Shown: one piece after another, positions 26,118 through 34,488 of the stretch
Position numbering within the stretch: position 1 is the first letter of the stretch
How the letters are laid out: every line of letters starts with the position of its first letter
Assembly (NCBI GenBank): GCA_964393865.1
Contig: CAYMUW010000008.1
Location: forward strand, 1-64,000
Reading direction: 5' to 3'
DNA length: 64,000 bases
DNA from: Suilimivivens sp964393865
Lineage (GTDB): Bacteria; Bacillota; Clostridia; Lachnospirales; Lachnospiraceae
Translations under genes and position numbers: made by a program
Notes under the pieces: model-generated
Database searches by the model: none
Told to the model about the DNA's origin: nothing
Seen by the model: only the letters and a program-made list of their open reading frames with translations

Positions 26118-27254
26118 TTACTGTACGGTGTTTTGACTCATCCCTTCCAGCTTTCGTTTCTTATAGGCAGCAAACCCGCCTTTATCCAACGCATCACGAA
26201 TTTCTTCCATCATGGTATTATAAAAATACAGATTATGAAGGACACATAACCTCATTCCAAGCATTTCCTTTGCCTTAAGCAAATGTCTGATATACGCTCT
26301 GGAATAGCGCCTGCATGCAGGACACTTACATCCCTCCTCAATAGGCCGCTGATCCAGCTCATACTGCACATTAAAGAGATTGATCTTTCCCTGATTGGTA
26401 TATAAATGACCGTGACGTCCGTTTCTGCTGGGATATACACAGTCAAAAAAGTCTACGCCCCGTTCCACTCCTTCCAGGATATTGGCAGGCGTTCCCACGC
26501 CCATCAGATAAGTAGGCTTGTCAACCGGCAGATGAGGCACTGTTTCCTCCAGAATATAATACATTTCTTCGTGGCTTTCTCCTACCGCAAGACCTCCTAT
26601 GGCATAACCGTCAAGCTCCATTTCCGCAATTCTCCTGGCATGCTCCACTCTGATATCCGCATAAATTGCCCCTTGATTGATACCAAACAACAGCTGGTTC
26701 GGATTGATGGTATCAGGGAGCACGTTCAGCCTTCTCATTTCCTTCTGACACCGTTCCAGCCATCTGGTGGTTCTCTCTACAGACGTCTGAACATAGGCTC
26801 TGTCGGCTAAGCTGGGAGCACATTCATCAAATGCCATGGCAATCGTTGAAGCAAGATTGGACTGGATCTGCATGCTTTCCTCCGGTCCCATAAAAATCTT
26901 TCTGCCATCTATATGAGAATTAAAATAAACACCTTCCTCTTTAATTTTTCGAAGTCCTGCAAGCGAAAACACCTGAAAGCCGCCGGAATCCGTCAAAATC
27001 GGCTTATTCCATGACATAAACTTATGAAGACCGCCAAGCTGTTTAACAATCTGATCTCCCGGCCTTACATGCAGATGATAGGTGTTGGACAGCTCCACCT
27101 GCGTATGAATCTGTTCAAGATCCTCTGTGGATACCGCCCCCTTAATGGCCGCCACCGTTCCCACATTCATAAAAACCGGTGTTTGTATCACTCCATGAAC
27201 GGTTGTGAATTCTCCCCGCTTCGCTCTTCCTTCCTGCTTTAACAACCGATACAT
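26118..27254 (-). CDS. tgt: tRNA-guanine transglycosylase
   Basis: A 378-residue enzyme inserting a queuosine precursor at G34 of tRNAs for His, Asp, Asn and Tyr. Catalytic Asp residues are in ILTDSGGFQ and FFDCVYPSRNGRHG; the zinc site is CKCPACRRYS with a later His (LHNLYFY). The nearby queA and other queuosine genes are not in the window. It starts 20 bases after the M15 peptidase gene. Confidence 0.96.
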   Translation of the reverse strand: MYRLLKQEGRAKRGEFTTVHGVIQTPVFMNVGTVAAIKGAVSTEDLEQIHTQVELSNTYHLHVRPGDQIVKQLGGLHKFMSWNKPILTDSGGFQVFSLAGLRKIKEEGVYFNSHIDGRKIFMGPEESMQIQSNLASTIAMAFDECAPSLADRAYVQTSVERTTRWLERCQKEMRRLNVLPDTINPNQLLFGINQGAIYADIRVEHARRIAEMELDGYAIGGLAVGESHEEMYYILEETVPHLPVDKPTYLMGVGTPANILEGVERGVDFFDCVYPSRNGRHGHLYTNQGKINLFNVQYELDQRPIEEGCKCPACRRYSRAYIRHLLKAKEMLGMRLCVLHNLYFYNTMMEEIRDALDKGGFAAYKKRKLEGMSQNTVQ

Positions 27255-27274
27255 TGATTATATTCCTCCAAAAC

Positions 27275-28363
27275 CTATAAATATTTATCCCAGAATTCTT
27301 CCAGACAAAGCTCCTGCTCCATAATAATCGTGGCAGCCTCTTTTCCCACGTATCTGAAGTGCCAGGGCTCAAATTCAATACTGGTTATATACTCTTTTCC
27401 TTTTGGGTAACGCAGAATAAATCCATATTCACAGCAATGCTCCTTCAGCCATATTCCTGCACTGGTATCCGCAAACCCCTCATCCAGGTCTATATAAGTA
27501 TCCGAAACAAAATCAAAAGCCATTCCGATTTGATGCTCGCTTGCTCCGGGAACCGTTACAGCCTGCGATGACAGCGAGTAAGCTTCCATATAAGACATTC
27601 CTCTTTCCATGTATGCTTTAATCTTTTGATTAAACAAAAACTTCTGATATTCAGAATCCCGATAAGGCGAACAGATTTCAAGATTAACACCGTCATCCCT
27701 GGCCGCCTGCATCATAGCCAACAGTTCTTCAATTACTCTCTCATCACACTGCATATTCCCCTTAATCGTCTTAATCGCACCAAAGGGAAAAGAATAATTA
27801 TCAGGAATAGGGTGCTGTTTATTGATTAAAATCAACCGCCAGTCATCCGCTGAAAATTCCACATCCTCCGCTTCTGTATTTTCATCAGCCGCTTCTGCGT
27901 CATTCTCAATCCCTTCATTCGTCTCCTGATAATCCTCGTTTAAAATCTCATCCAACGAATATTTGTCCATGTTCTCTATGCCGTGAAGCTCCACGTCTCC
28001 GAAGCATTCCATAACATCTTCATCATCCAGAATTTCAATATCATCATATACTACTTCCTGTTCATCAGCCAGCGTAATATCAGAATCCATGGCGGCAATT
28101 ACTTCCCTGTTCTTTTCGTCACCGGACACAAAACCGCTTTCCTCCTGAAAAACCGGATATGCAAAGCTGTTTCCGACCATAAAGCAAAACAGGATAAAAG
28201 CCGCACAGGCAAAACGTTTTGTACCCCTTCTGAAATATTCAAATACCCTATGTAAAAGCATACATACTGCCAGACCAATAATTGCAGGACCTTTCAGCAG
28301 CCGGCCTCTGCGCCCCATATTGATAAAAAATGCCTTGGCTCTTTCGTGGTAACTTCTTTTCAT
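27275..28363 (-). CDS. M15B D-Ala-D-Ala carboxypeptidase-like protein
   Basis: A 362-residue secreted or anchored protein. A basic N-terminus with two hydrophobic stretches (about 24-40 and 50-68) is followed by a very acidic linker (about 75-170, rich in E and D) and then the VanY-type peptidase domain: metal ligands in SEHQIGMAFDF and EPWHFRYVG, and CSPYRDSEYQ near the active site. Such enzymes trim the terminal D-alanine of peptidoglycan stem peptides. The acidic linker is longer than usual. Nothing here indicates vancomycin resistance (no vanH/A/X). Confidence 0.88.
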   Translation of the reverse strand: MKRSYHERAKAFFINMGRRGRLLKGPAIIGLAVCMLLHRVFEYFRRGTKRFACAAFILFCFMVGNSFAYPVFQEESGFVSGDEKNREVIAAMDSDITLADEQEVVYDDIEILDDEDVMECFGDVELHGIENMDKYSLDEILNEDYQETNEGIENDAEAADENTEAEDVEFSADDWRLILINKQHPIPDNYSFPFGAIKTIKGNMQCDERVIEELLAMMQAARDDGVNLEICSPYRDSEYQKFLFNQKIKAYMERGMSYMEAYSLSSQAVTVPGASEHQIGMAFDFVSDTYIDLDEGFADTSAGIWLKEHCCEYGFILRYPKGKEYITSIEFEPWHFRYVGKEAATIIMEQELCLEEFWDKYL

Positions 28364-28405
28364 TTTTCCCCCAACGTATTTACACGAACAAATGATTTAC
28401 ATAAT

Positions 28406-28435
28406 ATTTTACAACAAGTCTTCCTGTTTTCACAA
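28406..28435 (-). promoter_or_regulatory. Possible promoter of the M15 peptidase gene
   Basis: TTGTGA, 18 bases, TAAAAT on the minus strand, about 43 bases upstream of the start codon. Confidence 0.4.
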
Positions 28436-28482
28436 TAGGTATTTTCTGTTTTTTGTCAATTTTACGCTTTTTTCCTTACACC

Positions 28483-28511
28483 TTGCTACATTTTCCTTTT
28501 TCCGCTATAAT
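28483..28511 (+). promoter_or_regulatory. aroC promoter
   Basis: TTGCTA, 17 bases, perfect TATAAT, 36 bases upstream of the aroC ATG. Confidence 0.65.
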
Positions 28512-28547
28512 TTTATGTGAATTTATTGACTACAGAAAGGAAAACTT

Positions 28548-29645
28548 ATGGCAGGCTCAACTTTAGGAACTAATTTCAAAATAACCACATGGGGGGAATC
28601 GCATGGTAAAGCTCTCGGAGCGGTTATTGACGGCTGCCCTGCGGGGCTGCCCTTATGTGAAAAGGATATTCAGGTTTATCTTGACAGACGCAAACCCGGT
28701 CAAAACAGCATTTCCACTCCCAGAAAGGAAGCGGATCAGGTAAAGATTCTTTCCGGCGTATTCGAGGGAAAAACCACCGGCACGCCTATTTCCCTGCTGA
28801 TCCCCAACACTTCCCAGAAATCATCGGATTACAGCGAAATTGCATCTTATTACCGGCCCGGACATGCAGATTATACCTTTGATGCCAAATATGGATTTCG
28901 GGATTATACCGGAGGCGGACGCTCTTCCGGCCGGGAAACCGCCGGACGTGTGGCAGCAGGCGCTGTTGCCATTAAAATCTTAAAGGAGCTTGGTATAACC
29001 ATTACCGCTTATACCCGTTCCATCGGCCCTGTAACCATTGACGATGTGCATTTTGACAAATCCGCTATCTATTCCACCGCTACCTGCATGCCTGATCCTG
29101 CGGCTGATGAAAAAGCAACCGCTTATTTAAAGGAATGTATGATGGAAAAGAATTCCAGCGGCGGCGTAATTGAATGTTTGGTTGAAGGACTTCCCGCCGG
29201 TATCGGCGATCCCGTATTTGAGAAGTTGGATGCCAATCTTGCCAAGGCAGTCATGTCTATCGGCGCCGTCAAGGCTGTGGAAATCGGAGACGGTACCTTG
29301 GTATCTTCCGCCAAGGGTTCGGAAAATAACGATGCGTTCCGTATCTCTTCCGAAGGCATTACCAAAAAGACCAATCATGCCGGCGGCATTTTAGGCGGTA
29401 TCAGTGACGGTTCAACACTGCTTCTCCGTGCTCATGTGAAACCTACTCCTTCTATTTTTCAGAAGCAGGAAACGGTAAACAGAAACGGTGAAAACATCGA
29501 AATCGAAATCAAGGGCCGCCACGATCCGGTAATCGTTCCCAGAGCCGTGGTAGTTGTTGAGGCCATGACAGCCCTTACTGTGCTGGATGCCTGTATGGCA
29601 AATATGACTGCAAGATTAGATTATTTGAAGGATTTTTATTGTTAA
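28548..29645 (+). CDS. aroC: Chorismate synthase
   Basis: A 365-residue flavin-dependent enzyme making chorismate from EPSP, the last common step to aromatic amino acids. Family signatures are GESHGKALGAVIDG near the start, the FMN/substrate segment SSGRETAGRVAAGA and the C-terminal RHDPVIVPRAV. AGAAAGGA precedes the ATG. It is monocistronic on the plus strand between two minus-strand units; no other aro gene is nearby. Confidence 0.96.
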   Translation: MAGSTLGTNFKITTWGESHGKALGAVIDGCPAGLPLCEKDIQVYLDRRKPGQNSISTPRKEADQVKILSGVFEGKTTGTPISLLIPNTSQKSSDYSEIASYYRPGHADYTFDAKYGFRDYTGGGRSSGRETAGRVAAGAVAIKILKELGITITAYTRSIGPVTIDDVHFDKSAIYSTATCMPDPAADEKATAYLKECMMEKNSSGGVIECLVEGLPAGIGDPVFEKLDANLAKAVMSIGAVKAVEIGDGTLVSSAKGSENNDAFRISSEGITKKTNHAGGILGGISDGSTLLLRAHVKPTPSIFQKQETVNRNGENIEIEIKGRHDPVIVPRAVVVVEAMTALTVLDACMANMTARLDYLKDFYC

Positions 29646-29652
29646 AAGCATA

Positions 29653-29919
29653 TCAGTGATTCCCTGAAAAGACGGGAGCTGCCAATGGCAGCTCCCGCTT
29701 GATCGGATTTTCTCTGATTTTCTTACAAAGTGCAAAGCCGCTTTCTCCTGTAAGATTAATATCCAGCAGCATTAAGTCCACTTGATTTTCCTCTAAAAAT
29801 GCTTCTGCGCTTTGTATCGTTACTGCCCATGCACAGGTCACATCAAACAGTTCAAAGTACTCGCAGGTCATTTTCGCAAGCTCTTCTTCATCATCCACAA
29901 TCAGACAGTTATAGGGCAT
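29653..29919 (-). pseudogene. Truncated response-regulator receiver domain
   Basis: An open frame of 88 residues whose first 70 are the N-terminal half of a receiver domain: acidic pair in IVDDEEEL and the phospho-acceptor Asp in MLLDINLTGESGF. After KKIREN the frame runs through a hairpin (29673-29697) and stops, so the beta4-alpha5 part with the conserved Thr/Ser and Lys, and any output domain, are absent. The 3' end cannot be restored by a frameshift because the convergent aroC gene ends 8 bases away. A fair ribosome site (AAAGGGATGAG) remains. I call it a remnant; a functional minimal protein is less likely. Confidence 0.75.
29673..29697. terminator. Strong hairpin at the aroC 3' end
   Basis: A perfect 11-bp GC-rich stem (CGGGAGCTGCC) with a 3-base loop lies between the convergent aroC and lactonase/response-regulator units. 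T-rich runs are short on both sides (TCTTTTC on the minus strand), so termination is likely but not textbook. Confidence 0.65.
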
Positions 29920-29943
29920 CTCATCCCTTTCATATAACCAGAC

Positions 29944-31005
29944 TTATTTTATTCTGTAAAAAATCACGCAGTTCGGCTGATCTACCTTCATCTCACGTCC
30001 GTTCATTACAAGGGTTCCCTTTTCGGTATCCACATTGAAGAAGGTCATGGAATCGGATTCATGGTTTAAGGAAACCAGATGCTTATTATCCGGGAAAAGC
30101 GCTACATCCTTGGGGTAATCACCACTGACCGGCAGACAGAATAGCTTGGTCAGCATACCGCTTGTCTGATCTATGGAATAAACAACCGCACTGTTGTCCC
30201 CTGCATTGGAGCTGCAGATATATTTGAAATCCTCGGAAAAATTAAGTGCGCTTGCCGCTGATCCCTTGGCATGATAGTCATTTAATGTGGAAATACTTTG
30301 AATCTTATTAAATACCGGGTTGCTTCTCTCATCAAGTCCATAGGTATATACATCAATATAATTCTTTAACTCATGCACAATATACAGGAACTTGCCGTCC
30401 TTTGAAAATTTCAAATGTCTGGGAGCCGATTCCTGCTCGCTTCTTATGATATCAACCTGACGCAGCTTTCCGCTTGTGTGATTTAACTCGTATACCACCA
30501 CATGATCCATTCCCAAATCTGCCGCACACAAAAATCTGTTATCTCTGGTCATTTTGACACAGTTGATGTGGGGACGGAAATTGCGCTCCGCAATACTTCC
30601 CAACCCCTTATGGAATATCTCCTCCGTAATATCTCCTATAGAACCGTCTTCATTGACCCTAAGAACCGTAAGCTTGGCATCATGATACCCTGCCACAAAC
30701 AAAAATTTGTCATCATAATCCGTGGAAAGATAACAGCCTCTCATTCCATTGATGGGTGCATGATTTAAGGTCTCCAGGCTTCCATCGGCCTTAATTTTGC
30801 ATGACTCTACGCCGAAATCGGTGATAGAGTATAAATATTGGCGGTTATGAGATATGGTGACATAAGAGGAGTTGGTAATCTGTACCTGATCCTTCTCAAT
30901 AAATCTTCCGTTCTCTATATCCACATCATAAATTCTGATCCCGCAGCTGCTCTTATTTCCTGATGTATAAGTAGATACATATGCAACATATTTTTCTTTT
31001 TCCAT
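29944..31005 (-). CDS. Lactonase-family beta-propeller (6-phosphogluconolactonase-like)
   Basis: A 353-residue protein with a seven-bladed beta-propeller pattern typical of the Pgl/YkgB lactonase family: YVSTYTSGNKSSCGIRIY at the N-terminus, RPHINCVK and SAPRHLKFSKDGKFLYIVHE in the middle, YPKDVALFPDNKHLVSLNHESD near the end. In E. coli and Bacillus such proteins hydrolyse 6-phosphogluconolactone, but many Clostridia carrying homologues lack an oxidative pentose phosphate pathway, so the true substrate is uncertain. No signal peptide. The truncated regulator follows after 24 bases. Confidence 0.85.
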   Translation of the reverse strand: MEKEKYVAYVSTYTSGNKSSCGIRIYDVDIENGRFIEKDQVQITNSSYVTISHNRQYLYSITDFGVESCKIKADGSLETLNHAPINGMRGCYLSTDYDDKFLFVAGYHDAKLTVLRVNEDGSIGDITEEIFHKGLGSIAERNFRPHINCVKMTRDNRFLCAADLGMDHVVVYELNHTSGKLRQVDIIRSEQESAPRHLKFSKDGKFLYIVHELKNYIDVYTYGLDERSNPVFNKIQSISTLNDYHAKGSAASALNFSEDFKYICSSNAGDNSAVVYSIDQTSGMLTKLFCLPVSGDYPKDVALFPDNKHLVSLNHESDSMTFFNVDTEKGTLVMNGREMKVDQPNCVIFYRIK

Positions 31006-31052
31006 ATCAAGCCTTCCTTTTCCACATGGGATACCATTCTGTCTTTAGGGCA

Positions 31053-31082
31053 ATTATATCATCCTTTTGTTTAAAATGGAAA
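31053..31082 (-). promoter_or_regulatory. Possible lactonase promoter
   Basis: TTTCCA, 18 bases, perfect TATAAT on the minus strand, 47 bases upstream of the lactonase ATG. Confidence 0.4.
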
Positions 31083-31100
31083 CTTAAAATGCAAAATGTA

Positions 31101-31128
31101 TTGACATTCTTTTTCTGATCTGTATAAT
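31101..31128 (+). promoter_or_regulatory. Promoter of the XRE-potABCD operon
   Basis: Consensus TTGACA, a 16-base spacer and consensus TATAAT, about 90 bases upstream of the regulator gene. This is the best promoter match in the window, which suggests the operon needs a repressor. Confidence 0.85.
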
Positions 31129-31145
31129 TAGTGTCAGTGTTTTTA

Positions 31146-31164
31146 AGTTTAGTTTTACTAAACT
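31146..31164 (+). promoter_or_regulatory. Palindromic operator downstream of the pot promoter
   Basis: AGTTTAGT-TTT-ACTAAACT, a perfect 8-bp inverted repeat, begins about 17 bases after the -10 box. A further half-site (AGTTTA) follows at 31169. The placement over the early transcribed region is what a repressor, probably the adjacent XRE-cupin protein, would use; binding is inferred. Confidence 0.65.
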
Positions 31165-31218
31165 CAAAGTTTATTATAATTGTAAGCGGATTTTTGTGAA
31201 TAAGGGATTGGATTTTTT

Positions 31219-31770
31219 ATGAATAACGGAATTAATATTGGAAACAAAATTAAGGATCTTCGAACGCAGAAGGGACTCACACAGGAGGAGCTGGCAAATC
31301 GATGTGAATTGTCAAAAGGATTTATTTCACAGCTGGAACGTGATCTGACCTCTCCTTCCATCACTACTCTTGTGGACATTCTGCAGTGTCTGGGTACTGA
31401 TTTGAAGGAGTTTTTTAATGACTCCGAAGATACACAGATTGCTTTTAAACAAACCGACTATTTTGAAAAGATAGATGAAGAGCTTCACAACAAAATTGAA
31501 TGGATCATCCCCAATGCCCAGAAAAATATGATGGAACCCATTCGTCTTACTCTTGCTCCCGGCGGTTCCACCTACCCGGATAACCCTCATGAGGGCGAAG
31601 AATTCGGATATGTGATATCCGGCAGTGTAACTTTGATACTTGGAAAGAAATCCATCCGGATGAAAAAAGGCGAATCCTTTTACTTTACCGCTAAAACCAC
31701 CCATTATCTGAAAGCGGATCAAAAAACAGGCGCTGTTGTCATTTGGGTCAGCAGCCCGCCAAGCTTTTAA
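31219..31770 (+). CDS. XRE-family regulator with C-terminal cupin
   Basis: A 183-residue regulator: helix-turn-helix at about residues 7-62 (GLTQEELANRCELSKGFISQLERD) and a cupin sensor at about 110-180 (HEGEEFGYVISGSVTLILG, KKGESFYF). This architecture matches the PuuR-like regulators that sense polyamines or small amines, and homologues commonly head potABCD in Clostridia. The ribosome site is weak. It is cotranscribed with potA, 22 bases downstream, and likely represses itself and the transporter through 31146-31164. Confidence 0.9.
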   Translation: MNNGINIGNKIKDLRTQKGLTQEELANRCELSKGFISQLERDLTSPSITTLVDILQCLGTDLKEFFNDSEDTQIAFKQTDYFEKIDEELHNKIEWIIPNAQKNMMEPIRLTLAPGGSTYPDNPHEGEEFGYVISGSVTLILGKKSIRMKKGESFYFTAKTTHYLKADQKTGAVVIWVSSPPSF

Positions 31771-31792
31771 TACATTTCGAGGAGGCAGTGCA

Positions 31793-32866
31793 ATGAATAA
31801 AGTATTGATTGACCTGAAAAATATCAGCAAATCCTTTGATGGTCAGATGGTTTTGGATGACCTTAACCTCTATATCCGTGAAAACGAGTTTTTGACTCTT
31901 TTAGGCCCAAGCGGTTGTGGTAAAACCACTACCCTGCGTATTCTTGGCGGCTTTGAAACGCCCGACACGGGAAGCGTAATTTTTGACGGCCGGGATATCA
32001 CTCAGCTTCCTCCAAACAAACGACAGCTTAATACGGTTTTCCAGCGTTATGCTCTCTTCACCCACATGACCATTGCGGAAAACATTGCTTTCGGCCTTAA
32101 AATCAAGAACAAAAGCAAAGCTTATATTGACGACAAGATCAAATATGCCTTAAAGCTGGTTAATCTGGAAGGTTACGAAAAACGTATGCCGGATTCCCTA
32201 AGCGGTGGTCAGCAGCAGCGTATTGCCATTGCACGTGCTATTGTCAATGAACCCAAGGTGCTTCTTTTGGATGAGCCCTTAGGCGCCCTTGATTTGAAGC
32301 TGCGTCAGGATATGCAGTACGAATTGATCCGTCTGAAAAATGAGCTGGGAATCACCTTTATTTATGTGACACACGATCAGGAGGAAGCCCTTACCATGTC
32401 CGACACCATTGTGGTCATGAATCAGGGATATATTCAGCAGATTGGCTCTCCCGAGAAAATATATAATGAGCCGGAAAACGCCTTTGTTGCCGATTTTATC
32501 GGGGACAGCAATATTATCCGTTCCACCATGATTGAGGATAAGCTTGTAGAAATTCTGGGAACCCGTTTCCCCTGCGTGGATACGGGCTTTGGCAAAAACA
32601 AGCCTGTGGACGCCGTAATCCGTCCTGAGGACGTAATTCTCTCCTCTCCGGCAAACGGCAGAATGAAGGGCGTTGTCACTCATCTGATTTTTAAAGGCGT
32701 TCACTACGAAATGGAAGTTACAGCAAACGGCTTTGAGTGGCTGGTGCACTCCACCGGTATGTTCCCGGTAGGTACCGAAGTGGGTCTTGATGTGGACCCT
32801 TTCAATATTCAGATTATGCACAAGCCAGCATCCGAGGATGAGGAGGCAGTGGGAGTCAATGAATAA
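31793..32866 (+). CDS. potA: Spermidine/putrescine ABC transporter ATPase
   Basis: A 357-residue ATPase powering polyamine import. Walker A is LGPSGCGKTT, the signature is LSGGQQQR, Walker B is LLLDEPLGALD and the switch His is in YVTHDQEE; a C-terminal TOBE-like regulatory domain occupies about 280-350. The start at MNKVLIDL is set by GAGGAGG 7 bases upstream; the longer open frame overlaps the regulator gene. It shares 8 bases with potB. Confidence 0.95.
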   Translation: MNKVLIDLKNISKSFDGQMVLDDLNLYIRENEFLTLLGPSGCGKTTTLRILGGFETPDTGSVIFDGRDITQLPPNKRQLNTVFQRYALFTHMTIAENIAFGLKIKNKSKAYIDDKIKYALKLVNLEGYEKRMPDSLSGGQQQRIAIARAIVNEPKVLLLDEPLGALDLKLRQDMQYELIRLKNELGITFIYVTHDQEEALTMSDTIVVMNQGYIQQIGSPEKIYNEPENAFVADFIGDSNIIRSTMIEDKLVEILGTRFPCVDTGFGKNKPVDAVIRPEDVILSSPANGRMKGVVTHLIFKGVHYEMEVTANGFEWLVHSTGMFPVGTEVGLDVDPFNIQIMHKPASEDEEAVGVNE

Positions 32867-33689
32867 GAAACCTGTTTCCAAGAAAAAACTACTTGGCACG
32901 CCCTATTTTATCTGGTCCGTTCTATTTATCATCGTTCCTCTGTGCATGGTATTTTATTATGGACTTACAGACAAAAGTGGTGCTTTTACGCTGGACAACG
33001 TTCTGGCAATTGCCTTACCCGAACATGCAAAGGCTCTGTGGATTGCCCTTGGCTTATCCCTGATTGCGACTGCAATCTGTCTTTTGCTTGCTTATCCGCT
33101 GGCTATGATTTTATGCAGCAAAAAAACAGGCCAGCAAAGCTTTATTGTACTGATTTTTATTCTGCCCATGTGGATGAACTTTTTGCTTCGCACCCTTGCA
33201 TGGCAGACTCTTCTGGAAAAAACGGGGGTAATAAATAATATTCTGGGCTTTTTTCATTTACCTCCGCTTAGCATTATCAATACGCCCTACGCCATTGTGC
33301 TTGGTATGGTTTATAATTTCCTGCCCTTTATGGTGCTGCCGATTTATAATGCTCTTTCCAAAATTGACGGCAATGTAATTAATGCCGCTAAGGATCTAGG
33401 CGCAAACAGCGTTCAGGTATTCTGGAAGGTAACGCTGCCCTTAAGCATTCCCGGAATTATCAGCGGAATTACCATGGTATTTATTCCGGCACTTACTACC
33501 TTTGTTATCAGCAAGCTTCTTGGGGGAAGCAAGATACTTCTCATCGGAAATGTGATTGAAGAAGAATTTACCCAGGCAAGCAACTGGCACTTGGGAAGCG
33601 GTCTTTCTATTGTGCTGATGCTGTTTATCATTGTGAATATGCTTCTTACGGCTGTATTCGACAAGGAGGGGGAGGGTTCGTTTCTATGA
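32859..33689 (+). CDS. potB: Spermidine/putrescine ABC transporter permease PotB
   Basis: A 276-residue membrane protein with six hydrophobic segments; the EAA loop contacting PotA is AAKDLGANSVQVFWKVTLPLSIPG. The start MNKKPVSKKK overlaps the potA stop by 8 bases and follows GAGGAGG further upstream. The stop overlaps the potC start (ATGA). The potA-B-C-D order is standard. Confidence 0.94.
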   Translation: MNKKPVSKKKLLGTPYFIWSVLFIIVPLCMVFYYGLTDKSGAFTLDNVLAIALPEHAKALWIALGLSLIATAICLLLAYPLAMILCSKKTGQQSFIVLIFILPMWMNFLLRTLAWQTLLEKTGVINNILGFFHLPPLSIINTPYAIVLGMVYNFLPFMVLPIYNALSKIDGNVINAAKDLGANSVQVFWKVTLPLSIPGIISGITMVFIPALTTFVISKLLGGSKILLIGNVIEEEFTQASNWHLGSGLSIVLMLFIIVNMLLTAVFDKEGEGSFL

Positions 33690-34459
33690 TAAAAACTATT
33701 GCTCAAAAAATTTATATTGCGCTGATTTTTATCTTTCTGTACGCTCCCATTGCAACTTTGATGGTTTTATCCTTCAATGCAAGCAAGACCCGGGCAAAAT
33801 GGGGCGGCTTTACCTTAAAATGGTACGTGGCCCTGTTTCGAAATGATGATATTATGCAGGCACTTTTCAATACCCTTTTGATTGCCCTGATTGCCTCCGT
33901 GGTTTCCACGCTCATTGGTACGGTGGCATGCATTGCAATTATGAACCTTAAAAAGCGTTCCCGCGCCGTGATTATGGGAATTACCAATATTCCCATGCTG
34001 AATGCGGAAATCGTTACCGGTATTTCCCTGATGCTTTTGTTTATCAGTATGGGCTTTCGTTTTGGCCTTGGAACCATTCTGCTTTCTCACATCACCTTTT
34101 GTATTCCTTACGTAATCTTAAGCGTGATGCCGCGAATGAAGCAGATGAATCCATACACCTATGAAGCAGCGTTGGATCTTGGTGCCGGTCCCGTATACGG
34201 CTTTTTTAAGGTGGTATTTCCCGAAATCCTTCCCGGTGTACTCTCCGGCTTTTTGATGGCTTTTACCATGTCCATCGATGATTTTATTATCACACACTTT
34301 ACCAAGGGTGCCGGCGTGGATACTCTTTCCACTAAAATCTATACGGAGGTTAAGAAGGGAATCAAACCGGAAATGTATGCCTTATCCACTATTATTTTCA
34401 TGGTGGTTCTCATTCTTCTGCTTCTTGTAAACAGAAGACCTGTAGAAAAGAAAAAATAA
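33686..34459 (+). CDS. potC: Spermidine/putrescine ABC transporter permease PotC
   Basis: A 257-residue membrane protein pairing with PotB. Six hydrophobic segments; EAA loop EAALDLGAGPVYGFFKVVFPEILPG. It overlaps potB by four bases (ATGA), indicating coupled translation, with GGAGGGGGAG just upstream of the ATG. Confidence 0.94.
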   Translation: MIKTIAQKIYIALIFIFLYAPIATLMVLSFNASKTRAKWGGFTLKWYVALFRNDDIMQALFNTLLIALIASVVSTLIGTVACIAIMNLKKRSRAVIMGITNIPMLNAEIVTGISLMLLFISMGFRFGLGTILLSHITFCIPYVILSVMPRMKQMNPYTYEAALDLGAGPVYGFFKVVFPEILPGVLSGFLMAFTMSIDDFIITHFTKGAGVDTLSTKIYTEVKKGIKPEMYALSTIIFMVVLILLLLVNRRPVEKKK

Positions 34460-34488
34460 TTTAAATACTTTTACCAAAGGAGTCTGCT

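Noticed and set aside
27275..28363. Vancomycin-resistance VanY
   Set aside because: No vanH, vanA/B or vanX accompanies it; M15B carboxypeptidases are common housekeeping wall enzymes.
29653..29919. Frameshift as the cause of the short response regulator
   Set aside because: There is no room for the missing part in another frame; the convergent aroC ends 8 bases beyond the stop.
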